Origin: Nostoc carneum NIES-2107
GTDB taxonomy: Bacteria > Cyanobacteriota > Cyanobacteriia > Cyanobacteriales > Nostocaceae
DNA: 64,000 nucleotides
Direction of reading: 5' to 3'
Assembly: GCA_002368155.1 (NCBI GenBank)
Contig: AP018180.1
Location: forward strand, 4,859,007 to 4,923,006
Each line of letters begins with the position of its first letter. Position 1 is the stretch's first letter. The notes beneath the pieces were generated by a model that searched no databases, was not told the origin of the DNA, and worked only from the letters and a program-made list of their open reading frames with translations. Positions 45,587 through 55,053 of this stretch are shown piece after piece. Made by a program: the position numbers and the translations under genes.

Positions 45587-46717
45587 ATGGTCACCATCAA
45601 AAAGAAACCTTATAACAATCCTTTAGGTGAGTTTATCAAACGTTTGCAAACAGGAGAAGCACTACTTACCGATAGCCCCCAAAACGTTTTAGAAGTGGTT
45701 GGCATTCTGAAAAGCTATGGCGTAGTTTTAGATGCTTACTCCAATAATCTCATTTACATTGCTGAACATCAATTTTTAGTATTTTTTCCGTTTTTTAAAT
45801 ACTTTAATGGGGAATTTAGTTGGCAAAAATTATTTCGTCATTGGTGGCATGACAGAATTAATTTTGAATATGCCGAATATTGTATGAAGTCCATGATGTG
45901 GCACGGTGGCGGTGGACTGGACACATATTTAGATACAAAAGAATTTCAAGCAGCCGCCGAAGCAGTAATTGCTGCTAAATTTAAAAGCAATCCTTTAGTT
46001 ATGGCAATGCACCAACTGTTTCCCGATTTCTTAATTGAACAGTTGCGTGTTTCTGCATATTACAGCGGTTTGGGGCAATTTTGGCGGGTAATGGCTGATA
46101 TCTTCCTGACTTTATCAGACCTATATGATCAAGGAAAAATCAAAACCATTCCCCAAGTTGTAGAACATATTAAAGCAGGCTTAGTTGCTGATGCTAGCAA
46201 GCCAATTACTTATGCCGTCAAAATTGATAACAAAGTTTATGAACTCCTGCCTAAGAAACTTGGTTTAACCTTCTTAGCAGATACAGCAATACCTTATGTA
46301 GAAGCTGTTTTCTTTAGGGGTACACCTTTTTCTGGCACAGTTACATATAATGCCCAAGCATATCAAATTCCCCCCGATCAAGCGCGCTTTCAATATGGTG
46401 CATTATATGCAGATCCTTTACCTATTGGTAGCGCTGGTATTCCTCCCACTTTATTAATGCAGGATATGCGGCATTACTTGCCAGAGTATTTACATGAGGT
46501 TTACCGCCGCAGTCGTCGGGGTGAAGATGATTTGTTAGTGCAAATTTGTATCACTTTCCAAAAGTCGATGTTCTGTGTAACTACAGCCACGATTTTGGGA
46601 TTAATGCCTTATCCATTAGATAGCGAAGATCCATCAGAACAACAAGCTAATCAAGTCTATTTGGAAAAATGGATGGAACGTTTCAAAACTTCTCGCTTGT
46701 TGGAAGTGAATAAATAA
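45587..46717 (+). CDS. cupA: CO2 hydration protein CupA (ChpY)
   Basis: The 376-aa protein is found only in cyanobacterial-type CO2-uptake complexes. It binds NdhF3/NdhD3 and turns CO2 into bicarbonate on the cytosolic side of the thylakoid membrane. The sequence is soluble, begins with a hydrophilic stretch, and contains a His/Trp-rich motif, FRHWWHDRINFEYAEYCMKSMMWHGGGGLD, near residues 86-115, a good candidate for the zinc site. The RBS AGGAGA lies 9 bp before the ATG. The next gene, nifJ, is on the other strand, so the small partner cupS is not adjacent. A strong terminator ends the unit. Confidence 0.95.
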   Translation: MVTIKKKPYNNPLGEFIKRLQTGEALLTDSPQNVLEVVGILKSYGVVLDAYSNNLIYIAEHQFLVFFPFFKYFNGEFSWQKLFRHWWHDRINFEYAEYCMKSMMWHGGGGLDTYLDTKEFQAAAEAVIAAKFKSNPLVMAMHQLFPDFLIEQLRVSAYYSGLGQFWRVMADIFLTLSDLYDQGKIKTIPQVVEHIKAGLVADASKPITYAVKIDNKVYELLPKKLGLTFLADTAIPYVEAVFFRGTPFSGTVTYNAQAYQIPPDQARFQYGALYADPLPIGSAGIPPTLLMQDMRHYLPEYLHEVYRRSRRGEDDLLVQICITFQKSMFCVTTATILGLMPYPLDSEDPSEQQANQVYLEKWMERFKTSRLLEVNK

Positions 46718-46747
46718 AAAACTCCACCCACAAGTGGGTAGAGTTTT
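46716..46747 (+). terminator. Terminator of the ndhF3-ndhD3-cupA unit
   Basis: AAAAACTCCACCCAC, a two-base loop and GTGGGTAGAGTTTTT pair with one mismatch and end in a T run, immediately after the cupA stop codon. Confidence 0.9.
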
Positions 46748-46748
46748 T

Positions 46749-46777
46749 GGGCATAGGGCATAGGGCATAGGGCATAG
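46749..46777. repeat. GGGCATA heptamer tandem repeat
   Basis: Four perfect GGGCATA units follow directly on the cupA terminator. Confidence 0.9.
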
Positions 46778-46837
46778 AAAAAAGTTACTATGTCCCGCTA
46801 CAAATCCCAAGCAATGGGGTGAGTATCCCTGTTCATC

Positions 46838-46951
46838 AAATACGGTTCGGATAAGACAAATAGATTGACGTTTAAATCTTGTAGAGACGCGATGAATCGC
46901 GTCTCTACAACCCCAAAATCACGACGAAAAATTATTAACCGAACCGTATTG
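46838..46951. repeat. MITE-like element with 10-bp target duplication
   Basis: The 114-bp element has ends AAATACGGTTCGGATAA and TTAACCGAACCGTATTG that mirror each other with two mismatches. It encloses a perfect TTGTAGAGACGCGAT / ATCGCGTCTCTACAA hairpin. The 10-bp sequence CCTGTTCATC flanks it directly on both sides (46828-46837 and 46952-46961). Confidence 0.85.
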
Positions 46952-46986
46952 CCTGTTCATCGAAAAGGAAATAAGTAGTTAAACAT

Positions 46987-47107
46987 AATTAATTACACAA
47001 TGTCATTGCGAATGGAGCGAAGCGGAATGACGCAATCGCAAGGGCTGGGATTGCTTCTCTGCGAGACGCTACGCGAACGCTGCGCTCGCAATGACTGTAA
47101 TTAATTT
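46987..47107. repeat. MITE-like repeat with AATTAATTACA / GTCATTGCG ends
   Basis: The left end reads AATTAATTACACAATGTCATTGCG and the right end is its mirror, lacking four bases (CGCAATGACTGTAATTAATT). The inside holds GGAGCGAAGCGGAATGACGC and CTCTGCGAGACGCTACGCG, repeat units common in Nostocales. Confidence 0.75.
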
Positions 47108-47189
47108 TGCGTGGTTACTTAAAGTTTCCCCTCGCTTTCAATAATTGAGGGATAGATCCTGTGCGTTAGGCGTAAGCCGTAACGCTACT

Positions 47190-47313
47190 GGCGTGTCTAG
47201 ACTAAAATAGTGCATTATTCAAACTCTTGTGGGATGGGCATCTTGCCCGTCCGGGGCGGACAAGATGTCCACCCCACAAGAAAATTATATTGCCACATTT
47301 TAGCCTTGCCACG
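47190..47313. repeat. Dispersed repeat with GGCGTGTCTAGACTAAAATAG end and an inner GC-rich hairpin
   Basis: The left end resembles the element at 21378, and the right end (TTGCCACATTTTAGCCTTGCC) resembles its mirror. The inside is GTGGGATGGGCATCTTGCCC with the mirrored GGACAAGATGTCCACCCCAC, also seen in part at 7219. With the two repeats before it, it fills the spacer between cupA and nifJ. Confidence 0.7.
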
Positions 47314-47352
47314 CTACTACATGGTAATAAGATTTCAATTACCCATTACCAA

Positions 47353-50300
47353 TTACCTATTCGCCAAATATTGATACATTAGCCAACGCGCATCTACTTC
47401 CGCTTGCGCTTGTTCTAGCAATTGTTTGGCAACTTCCGGCTTACTCTTGGTGAGCATTTTGAAGCGATTTTCTTGATACATTGATTGCTCAACCGATTGC
47501 TTCGGTGCTTTCATATCCAATTGCAAGGGATTTTTACCTTGTTTTTGCAACTCAGGATTATAGCGATACAGCAACCACCTTCCAGATTCTATCAAAGATT
47601 TTTGGTGATTCATGCCTGTGGTCATGTTGATGCCGTGGGCGATGCAATGGCTGTAAGCAATAATCAGGGATGGGCCGTTAAAGGCTTCGGCTTCTAAAAA
47701 TGCTCTGAGGGTATGTTCATCTCTTGCACCTAAAGCTACACTCGCTACGTAGACATTTCCGTAGGTCATAGCGATTAAGCCTAAGTCTTTTTTCGGTGCA
47801 GGCTTACCACTAGCGGCAAATTTGGCGACGGCAGCTTTTGGGGTAGCTTTTGAGGATTGTCCGCCTGTGTTGGAATATACTTCTGTATCCATTACCAGGA
47901 TATTTACATTGCGACCACTGGCTAAAACATGGTCGATACCGCCAAAGTCAATGTCATACGCCCAGCCATCACCGCCGACAATCCAAACGCTTTTCCGCAC
48001 TAGGTAATCTGCGATCGCTTTGAGATTTTGGATTTGGGCATGGGGCATGGGGCATGGGGCATTGGGCATTGAGAGATTCGGCTTTTGCAACAATTCATCT
48101 AGCTTTTGTTTGAGGATTTCTACTCGTTCCCGTTGTTCCCAAATCTCAGCTTCGTTGTTTTGTTTGGCATTGAGAATAGAGTCCACTAAATCACTAGGAA
48201 TTCCCAATTCCCCATGCCCCAATTTTTGCAGCAGTTCCGCCGCAAATTCCGCTTGCTTATCTAAAGAAAGGCGGAAGCCGTAACCAAATTCGGCGTTATC
48301 TTCAAATAAGCTATTCGACCAAGCTGGGCCTCTTCCTTCGGCGTTAGTTGTCCAGGGTGTTGTGGGTAAATTTCCGCCGTAGATGGAAGAACAACCGGTT
48401 GCATTGGCAATGACGGAGCGATCGCCAAACAGTTGGGTTAATAATTTTAAATAGGGTGTCTCGCCACAACCAGCACAAGCACCAGAAAATTCAAATAATG
48501 GTTCTTGCAGTTGTTGTTGGCGAATTTGGTTGAGTTTGAGTTGTCTGCGGTCGGGATTAGGCAAACTTAAGAAGAAATCCCAATTTTTACGTTCTTGTTC
48601 CCGCAAAGGTAGCTGCTTTGCCATGTTAATGGCTTTTTTCAATGGCTCAGTTTTATTTTTGGCTGGGCAGACATTCACACAAATAGCGCAGCCTGTACAA
48701 TCTTCTGGGGCTACCTGAATGGTAAATTTTTGATTGGTAAAGTCTCTATCTTTGGCATCAACTGACTTAAAGCTGGGGGGTGCGTTCAGTAATTCGCTTG
48801 GTTGATAAGCTTTCGCACGGATGGCGCTGTGAGGACAAACCATCACACATTTACTACATTGAACGCAGACATCCTCATCCCATACAGGAATTTCTTGGGC
48901 GACATTGCGTTTTTCCCACTTGGTTGTACCTGTGGGGAAGGTACCATCAGGGGGTAGGGTGCTGACAGGTAAATCATCACCTTCCCAAACCATGATTTTA
49001 CCCAGAACTTCCCGTACAAATTCTGGGGCTTGGTCGAGTAAAGGGGAATTTTCGCTTGGGGATTGGGGATGGTGAATTGTTTGGGGGATGTCTACCTTAT
49101 GCAAGTTAGCCAGGGTATTATCTACGGCTTGCAGATTCATGCGAACCACTTCTGCACCTTTTTTACCGTAGGTTTTCTCAATCGCTTGCTTAATTTTGGT
49201 AATAGCTTCTTCTTGAGGTAAAACGTTAGCTAAGGCAAAGAAGCACACCTGCATAATGGTGTTAATTCTCCCACCCATGCCGCTATTACGAGCAACTTGG
49301 TTAGCATTAATGACATATAACTTCAGGTGCTTGTCGATAATTTGCTGCTGCACCTTTACAGGTAAATGTTGGCAAACAGTATCCGCATCATAGGGGCTAT
49401 TTACTAAAATAGTTGCCCCAGGTATCGCTGCTTTGAGAATGTCAATGTTTTCTAAAAATCCCCAATGGTGACAACCAATAAAGTTGGCTTTGTCGATGAG
49501 GTAAGTTGACCGAATGGGTTGCGGGCCAAAGCGTAGGTGAGAAACCGTCATCGAACCCGATTTCTTGGAGTCGTAGACAAAGTAGCCTTGGGCGTAGTTG
49601 TCGGTTTCTTCCCCAATAATCTTAATTGAGTTTTTGTTTGCCCCCACTGTACCATCGGAACCTAAGCCGTAAAACATCGCCCGGACAACATTATCGGGTT
49701 CTGTGGAGAAATTCGGTTCAAAGCTTAGAGATGTATGGCTAACATCATCATTAATCCCAATAGTAAAGTGATTTTTCGGCGTAGGTAAAGCCAGGTTATC
49801 GAAAACGCCCTTCACCATCGCCGGGGTAAATTCTTTTGAGGATAAACCGTAGCGACCACCAACAATCGATTTTAGATTTTGGATTTGGGATTTTGGATTG
49901 GCTTCATGGATGGCGGTGACTACGTCCAAATATAATGGTTCGCCGGCGCTACCGGGTTCTTTGGTGCGGTCGAGAACTGCGATCGCTTGTACAGTATTAG
50001 GTAATGCTGCGATAAATCTTGCGACATCAAAGGGGCGGAATAATCTAACTTTGACGACACCAACTTTTTCCCCTTGGTTGTTGAGGTAATCTACGGTTTC
50101 ATGGACGGTTTCGCAACCTGAACCCATAATTACAATTACCCTTTCGGCATCAGGTGCGCCATGATATTCATAAATTTGATAATACCTGCCAGTGCGATCG
50201 CCAAATTCATCCATCAAGCGCTGCACAATAGCGGGAGTGGCGCTGTAGTATGGGTTAGCACCTTCACGGGCTTGGAAGTATATATCGGGGTTTTGGGCTG

Positions 50301-50955
50301 TACCCCGCAAAACTGGACGGTCAGGGGTGAGAGCGCGATCGCGGTGAGCTAATATGAGGTTGTCTTTGATGAGCGATCGCAAATCATCATCAGCAAGTAG
50401 TTTTACTTTCTGCACTTCATGGGAGGTGCGGAAACCATCAAAGAAGTGCATAAACGGGACTCGCGCCTCTAAAGTTGCAGCATAGGCGATGAGGGCAAAA
50501 TCCAGATTCTCCTGCACCGAAGCCGAACATAACAGCGCAAAGCCTGTAGCCCGGGCTGCCATCACATCACTATGATCGCCGAAAATAGATAAAGCGTGAG
50601 TAGCCAAAGAACGTGCAGCAACATGAATTGTTGTACTTGTTAATTCCCCAGCAATTTTGTAGAGATTGGGAATCATTAACAATAATCCCTGAGAAGCGGT
50701 GAAAGTGGTACTCAGGGAACCTGTTTGCAACGCCCCATGTACCGCACCAGCCGCGCCACCTTCACTTTGCATTTGCACCACACTGGGAACTGTACCCCAG
50801 AGGTTAGGGCGATTTTCCGCCGCCCAAGCATCCGCCCATTCACCCATTGTTGAGGAGGGGGTGATGGGATAAATGGCAATTACCTCATTTAATTTGTAAG
50901 CAATCCGGGAAACAGCCTCATTCCCGTCAATAGTAGCAAAGGTTTTGTTCATCAT
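47353..50955 (-). CDS. nifJ: Pyruvate:flavodoxin (ferredoxin) oxidoreductase
   Basis: The 1200-aa single-chain enzyme oxidises pyruvate to acetyl-CoA and CO2 and passes electrons to flavodoxin or ferredoxin. Order: pyrimidine domain (about 1-250, with IAYKLNEVIAIYPITPSS), gamma-like domain (about 410-640, with GLGSDGTVGANKNSIKIIG), a double 4Fe-4S domain (about 680-760, CVQCSKCVMVCPH and CTGCAICVNVCP) and a C-terminal thiamine-PP domain (about 830-1140, with GACAGCGETPYLKLL and GGDGWAYDIDFGG). Two low-complexity inserts are encoded by repeat DNA: PKSQIQNLKS (49864-49895) and a stretch ending MPHAQIQNLK (48025-48075). The frame is intact. No nif genes are nearby, so a role in nitrogen fixation or fermentation cannot be decided here. 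Confidence 0.96.
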   Translation of the reverse strand: MMNKTFATIDGNEAVSRIAYKLNEVIAIYPITPSSTMGEWADAWAAENRPNLWGTVPSVVQMQSEGGAAGAVHGALQTGSLSTTFTASQGLLLMIPNLYKIAGELTSTTIHVAARSLATHALSIFGDHSDVMAARATGFALLCSASVQENLDFALIAYAATLEARVPFMHFFDGFRTSHEVQKVKLLADDDLRSLIKDNLILAHRDRALTPDRPVLRGTAQNPDIYFQAREGANPYYSATPAIVQRLMDEFGDRTGRYYQIYEYHGAPDAERVIVIMGSGCETVHETVDYLNNQGEKVGVVKVRLFRPFDVARFIAALPNTVQAIAVLDRTKEPGSAGEPLYLDVVTAIHEANPKSQIQNLKSIVGGRYGLSSKEFTPAMVKGVFDNLALPTPKNHFTIGINDDVSHTSLSFEPNFSTEPDNVVRAMFYGLGSDGTVGANKNSIKIIGEETDNYAQGYFVYDSKKSGSMTVSHLRFGPQPIRSTYLIDKANFIGCHHWGFLENIDILKAAIPGATILVNSPYDADTVCQHLPVKVQQQIIDKHLKLYVINANQVARNSGMGGRINTIMQVCFFALANVLPQEEAITKIKQAIEKTYGKKGAEVVRMNLQAVDNTLANLHKVDIPQTIHHPQSPSENSPLLDQAPEFVREVLGKIMVWEGDDLPVSTLPPDGTFPTGTTKWEKRNVAQEIPVWDEDVCVQCSKCVMVCPHSAIRAKAYQPSELLNAPPSFKSVDAKDRDFTNQKFTIQVAPEDCTGCAICVNVCPAKNKTEPLKKAINMAKQLPLREQERKNWDFFLSLPNPDRRQLKLNQIRQQQLQEPLFEFSGACAGCGETPYLKLLTQLFGDRSVIANATGCSSIYGGNLPTTPWTTNAEGRGPAWSNSLFEDNAEFGYGFRLSLDKQAEFAAELLQKLGHGELGIPSDLVDSILNAKQNNEAEIWEQRERVEILKQKLDELLQKPNLSMPNAPCPMPHAQIQNLKAIADYLVRKSVWIVGGDGWAYDIDFGGIDHVLASGRNVNILVMDTEVYSNTGGQSSKATPKAAVAKFAASGKPAPKKDLGLIAMTYGNVYVASVALGARDEHTLRAFLEAEAFNGPSLIIAYSHCIAHGINMTTGMNHQKSLIESGRWLLYRYNPELQKQGKNPLQLDMKAPKQSVEQSMYQENRFKMLTKSKPEVAKQLLEQAQAEVDARWLMYQYLANR
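48036..48070. repeat. GGGCATG/GGGCATT heptamer repeat inside nifJ
   Basis: Five head-to-tail heptamers lie in the nifJ coding sequence, beside a GATTTTGGATTT stretch. They encode NAPCPMPHA-like residues in a linker before the thiamine-PP motif. Confidence 0.85.
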
Positions 50956-51942
50956 TTACTCCTGCCTTGTCAGCCAGATGCGAAAATATCCACATTGCTC
51001 AGTAGAAGGGCATAAATAAACGTCAAGAGTCCATAATTTGGACTCTTTTTCCAGTCATTGCCAACTAGGTTTTATTTATAACTGCCTGCTACTAAAAATT
51101 AGGGAATGTATGAATAGATGAATTAGAGTGAGCCAATCCCAGGCAATAGTATTTCTCAATATTCTTTTTTAAAGAACTGTCTTCTGCTCAAGTTAAAATT
51201 ACAATTTATGGGCAGATTTTAGCTCTATGTTTATCTCTAATTCCTTATGATTATCTCATAAGGTTTCTATACATATATAAATATATTAATTTTGTACTCA
51301 ATACAAACTCAACTTCTAGACTATAGATTTCAGGCAAAATATTAATGTTTTGGGGGTAGAGGTTCGGGAATTCGTTCTTCAATAATCTTCAGCAGATTAC
51401 CTAATTTATGAGATTTGTTTGTACATTTTATAGCAATTATAAATTATGATTTTGTACTCATAAATTCAATCATCAACTTTATGATTAAATCCATAACTAC
51501 AGAAATCCAGATTATGTAGGATGTGTTACGGCTTATGCCTAATACATCAAAACATTTGGGGAAAGTTTCTGAGGTTCTGTGTCAAATGCATTACGCTGCG
51601 CTAATGCATCCTACATACATTGCAAAAATAAAAATTCCTATTGATAAAAATGCGGAATCGCTGGTTCACATTTTGTAGTTGTAATACTCAAGGTGTGGGT
51701 TCATGCATTGTCAGCTTGCCATACTGATGAGTTTCCTGCCTTGGCTATATATAGTTCACGTAGGATGCGTTACGCTATCGCTAACGCATCATCTGAGATT
51801 TATTCAGAAATCAAATTTCCTATATCTATCAGTAATTTTATAAAAAACGCGAACAAAATCTTATCTTAACTAGTCAAGATAATTGAGTGAATCAATAAAC
51901 TCATCATTAAAATACATTGCTGTAATTTTAAAGTGAATAATC
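50956..51942. other. 987-bp divergent spacer with GTAGGATG-type repeats
   Basis: The region holds no convincing coding frame. A TIR-like pair TGTAGGATGTGTTACGGC / GCGCTAATGCATCCTACAT lies at 51516-51617. The short palindrome CGTAGGATGCGTTACGC / GCTAACGCATC lies at 51760-51793, with the same TTCAGAAATC tail as the copy at 21592. The remaining parts, especially 50970-51500, are AT-rich and unassigned. Promoters of nifJ and the propeller gene must lie at the two ends. Confidence 0.55.
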
Positions 51943-53010
51943 ATGTTTACTTTTTATAATCGTCCTCTGCTTTTGACTTTATTCTTAGGAACGCTACTAA
52001 GCCTAACTAGCTGTAATAGTAAGAATTTTACAGCAGCTAAAGCGGAGATTTCTACCCAAAAATTTGCTAATGTTCAGCGCCAAGTCATCGATTTAACTCC
52101 CAAAATTCAGCTAGCAGAAGAACCGCAATGGTCACCAGATGGTAAGCAGATTGCTTTTATGAGTTTGGATAATCCTGGTAATGAAGAAATTTATGTAATG
52201 AATGCTGATGGTTCAAACTTAAAAAATCTGACCAAGAATAAAATCAAGGATCGTTCTCCTTTATGGTCACCGGATGGTAAGAAAATTGCCTTTTTATCGG
52301 GACGCGATCGCAACCCTGAAGTTTATGTGATGAATGATGATGGTTCCAACCAAACTAATTTAACAAAAAATCCAGCAGGTGATTACCCTTATGTCTGGTC
52401 ACCCGATGGCAAGAAAATTGCTTTTGGTTCGCGTCGCGAAAATAATGATTATGAAATTTACCTGATGAATGCTGATGGTTCTAATATTACGAGAATCACC
52501 AAAAATCCAGGATATGATTCTGTACTTTCTTGGTCACCTGATGGTCAAAAGATTGCTTTTATTTCAGAACGCGATGGTAATGAAGAAATTTATGTAATAA
52601 ATCCTGATGGTTCTCAACAAACTCGATTAACTAAAGACCCAAATAATAACGCAGGTGCAGTTTGGTCACCAGATAGCAAAAGAATTGCTTACCATGCAAG
52701 TCCTGAACCTTTTAAGGACAATGGATATATATATGTCATCAATGCTGATGGTTCTGATAATACTCAGCTAATAAATAAAGGCGTATCTCAAAACCCAGCT
52801 TGGTCACCTGATGGTAGACGCATTGCTTTTGAATCTAATCGTGATGGTAATTCAGATATTTATGTGATCAACGCTGATGGTTCTGGTGAAACTAAATTAA
52901 CTAATAATAAAGGTAAAGATTCACGTCCAGTTTGGTCACCGGATGGGAAACAAATCGCTTATGAATGCTTACAAAATGGACAATCACATATTTGTCTTTT
53001 GAATATTTAA
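51943..53010 (+). CDS. TolB/DPP-like beta-propeller lipoprotein
   Basis: The 355-aa protein has a signal peptide with lipobox LTSC (Cys24), so it should be lipid-anchored outside the cytoplasm. After residue 60 it consists of seven WSPD units (WSPDGKQIAF..., NADGSNLKNLT...), each about 41-44 residues, the PD40/TolB-type repeats that build a beta-propeller. The DNA of the repeats is also similar (TGGTCACC.GATGG), indicating recent or homogenised duplication. There is no enzyme domain. A protein- or ligand-binding role is likely but unknown. It stands alone between two repeat-rich spacers. Confidence 0.87.
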   Translation: MFTFYNRPLLLTLFLGTLLSLTSCNSKNFTAAKAEISTQKFANVQRQVIDLTPKIQLAEEPQWSPDGKQIAFMSLDNPGNEEIYVMNADGSNLKNLTKNKIKDRSPLWSPDGKKIAFLSGRDRNPEVYVMNDDGSNQTNLTKNPAGDYPYVWSPDGKKIAFGSRRENNDYEIYLMNADGSNITRITKNPGYDSVLSWSPDGQKIAFISERDGNEEIYVINPDGSQQTRLTKDPNNNAGAVWSPDSKRIAYHASPEPFKDNGYIYVINADGSDNTQLINKGVSQNPAWSPDGRRIAFESNRDGNSDIYVINADGSGETKLTNNKGKDSRPVWSPDGKQIAYECLQNGQSHICLLNI

Positions 53011-53230
53011 AAGATGATTGATAAAGCAGGGTGCATTAGCAAGATGTTGCCCTGCTCATAGCCTTGCCAGTAGTAGTGCAGATGGTACGATGATGCTTCG
53101 CTTCCAGAAACAGGAGAACTGAGGAAATTACTGAAATCTCAGCAACTTTATGAAGGTATAGATATAACAGATGTGGTTCATCTCACAAAAGTACAAATCA
53201 AAACTTTAAAAAGTTGAGGAGCAAAAAAAG

Positions 53231-53974
53231 ATGAATATAAAACTACAAAATGCTTTGATTGGGATTACCACTTATGGGCGCAAAGACGCATCACCATTTT
53301 CTTTGCCAAGTACTTACATAGATGCTGTCCGTGCCGCAGGTGGTACTCCCATCTTATTACCACCAGGAGAAACCGATCCTGCCAGGCTTTTAGAACCACT
53401 AGATGGATTGATTATTTCTGGTGGTGGAGATATTCACCCCTTACACTACAACGGCTGTGACCACCCAAGCATTTATTCTGTAGATAGCGATCGCGATACT
53501 TTTGAACTGCAACTAGCTCAGTTAGCCTTGGAGTATCATTTACCTGTATTGGGTATTTGTCGGGGTTTGCAAATTCTCATTGTCGCTTCTGGTGGTACTC
53601 TGATTCCCCATTTACCAGAGGTATACGGTACTTCAGTCTTACATCGCCTAGATCCTCAACCTGGAAGGCGTTTATCAACAGAACACATGGTACAGATTAG
53701 CCCAGATAGCCGTTTAGCTGATTGTGTCAAAAATACTCAGATTTCTGTAGTTTCTTGGCACCACCAAGCAGTACATCAAGTACCATCAGGATGGCGTGTT
53801 GTTGCTCATGCTTTAGAAGATGAGGTAATTGAAGCTGTAGAACACGAACATCATCCTTGGGCTATTGGCGTACAATGGCATCCAGAACTTTCAGCTAACG
53901 ATCCCAATCATCAAAGAATTTTTCAAGCTTTTATTCAAGCAACCTATACTAAACAACGGTTATTAATAGCTTGA
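53231..53974 (+). CDS. Class I glutamine-amidotransferase-like gamma-Glu hydrolase (PuuD-like)
   Basis: The 247-aa protein belongs to peptidase family C26. The nucleophile Cys110 lies in the elbow GICRGLQ. The His/Glu partners are in the late VQWHPEL, and an early GLIISGGGDIHP supplies the oxyanion-hole part. These enzymes cleave gamma-glutamyl amides such as gamma-glutamyl-GABA. No other polyamine genes lie nearby, so the substrate is open. A GAGGA Shine-Dalgarno lies 9 bp before the ATG. It stands alone. Confidence 0.92.
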   Translation: MNIKLQNALIGITTYGRKDASPFSLPSTYIDAVRAAGGTPILLPPGETDPARLLEPLDGLIISGGGDIHPLHYNGCDHPSIYSVDSDRDTFELQLAQLALEYHLPVLGICRGLQILIVASGGTLIPHLPEVYGTSVLHRLDPQPGRRLSTEHMVQISPDSRLADCVKNTQISVVSWHHQAVHQVPSGWRVVAHALEDEVIEAVEHEHHPWAIGVQWHPELSANDPNHQRIFQAFIQATYTKQRLLIA

Positions 53975-54309
53975 ATTATTATTCAATGTTTATAAAATAA
54001 TGTAGACGCGGTGTGGCTTGTTGTCGACTACCGCAAATTATACAAAAAGAAACAAGAAAGTATAGACAGAAGGGTAGGGTGTGTTACCGCTATGAAAGGA
54101 TTTGGCACCCAGAAACAATGAAATTTAGCCGTAACGCACGAAAAGCGTTGTGCGGATGCGTTACGCTATCGCTAACGCATCCTACCTGAACTGCAAAAAT
54201 CAAATATGAGTCCTATATATTGCGATCGCCTTCCCTGATTCCTTCTACCCAAAGTCCCAAACTAAGCTAAAATTCAAGCATAGTAAGCATTTCCCGGTCA
54301 TAATGCCCC
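53975..54309. repeat. 335-bp spacer with GTAGGGTGTGTTA / CGCTAACGCATCCTACC repeat
   Basis: At 54073-54184 a pair of TIR-like ends, GGTAGGGTGTGTTACCGC and CGCTATCGCTAACGCATCCTACC, encloses CCGTAACGCACGAAAAGCGTTGTGCGG. This repeat family recurs at 51516, 51760, 21592 and partly at 61845. A GCGATCGC site and the ccdA leader follow. Confidence 0.7.
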
Positions 54310-55050
54310 ATGCTTGAGACTTTGCAAATCCAACTTTACAAACTAGAACAATTTGCCAATGCCCTAGTCTCTAATCAGCTAGGACACCTCAGCGTGGTGA
54401 GTATTGGCGTTATTTTCGCGGCTGGTTTATTAACTAGCCTCACGCCTTGTATGCTTTCTATGCTGCCAATTACCATTGGCTATATCGGCGGTTATGAAGC
54501 TAAAAGTCGTCTGCAAGCTGCCGCCCAATCAACTTGGTTTGCGCTAGGATTAGCCACCACATTAGCTGGAATGGGGATTATAGCGGCTTTCGTGGGCAAA
54601 GTTTACGGTCAAGTGGGAATGGGTTTGCCGATTATTGTCAGTATTATCGCCATTCTCATGGGACTAAACTTGCTGGAAGCACTACCTCTACAATTTCCTT
54701 CCTTGGGCGAAACAAATTGGATTTCCCAAGATTTACCCCCAGGAGTGCGTTCCTACTCCATTGGTTTAACTTTCGGTTTAGTTGCGTCACCTTGTAGTAC
54801 CCCAGTTTTAGCTAGCTTGCTGGGTTGGGTGGCGAATACACAAGACTTAATTTTAGGTGCGGTATTGCTCATTGCTTACACAGCAGGTTATGTCGCACCA
54901 TTAATTTTGGCAGGTACATTTACAGCGGCGATTAAAAGGCTGCTGGAATTACGCCGCTGGTCTGGTTGGATTAACCCTGTTAGCGGTGTGCTGTTAGTTG
55001 GGTTTGGTGTATTTTCCTTAATTTCGCGGATTCCGTTGGGAAGTTTTTAA
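54310..55050 (+). CDS. ccdA: Cytochrome c biogenesis thiol transporter CcdA
   Basis: The 246-aa membrane protein carries reducing power across the thylakoid membrane so that apocytochrome c can receive heme (System II). Six hydrophobic segments are present. The two conserved Cys are in LTSLTPCMLSMLP (about residue 50) and LVASPCSTPVLASLL (about residue 162), the pair that shuttles thiols. Length is normal. ccs1 starts 3 bp after the stop codon, so the two form an operon. Confidence 0.95.
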   Translation: MLETLQIQLYKLEQFANALVSNQLGHLSVVSIGVIFAAGLLTSLTPCMLSMLPITIGYIGGYEAKSRLQAAAQSTWFALGLATTLAGMGIIAAFVGKVYGQVGMGLPIIVSIIAILMGLNLLEALPLQFPSLGETNWISQDLPPGVRSYSIGLTFGLVASPCSTPVLASLLGWVANTQDLILGAVLLIAYTAGYVAPLILAGTFTAAIKRLLELRRWSGWINPVSGVLLVGFGVFSLISRIPLGSF

Positions 55051-55053
55051 GCA

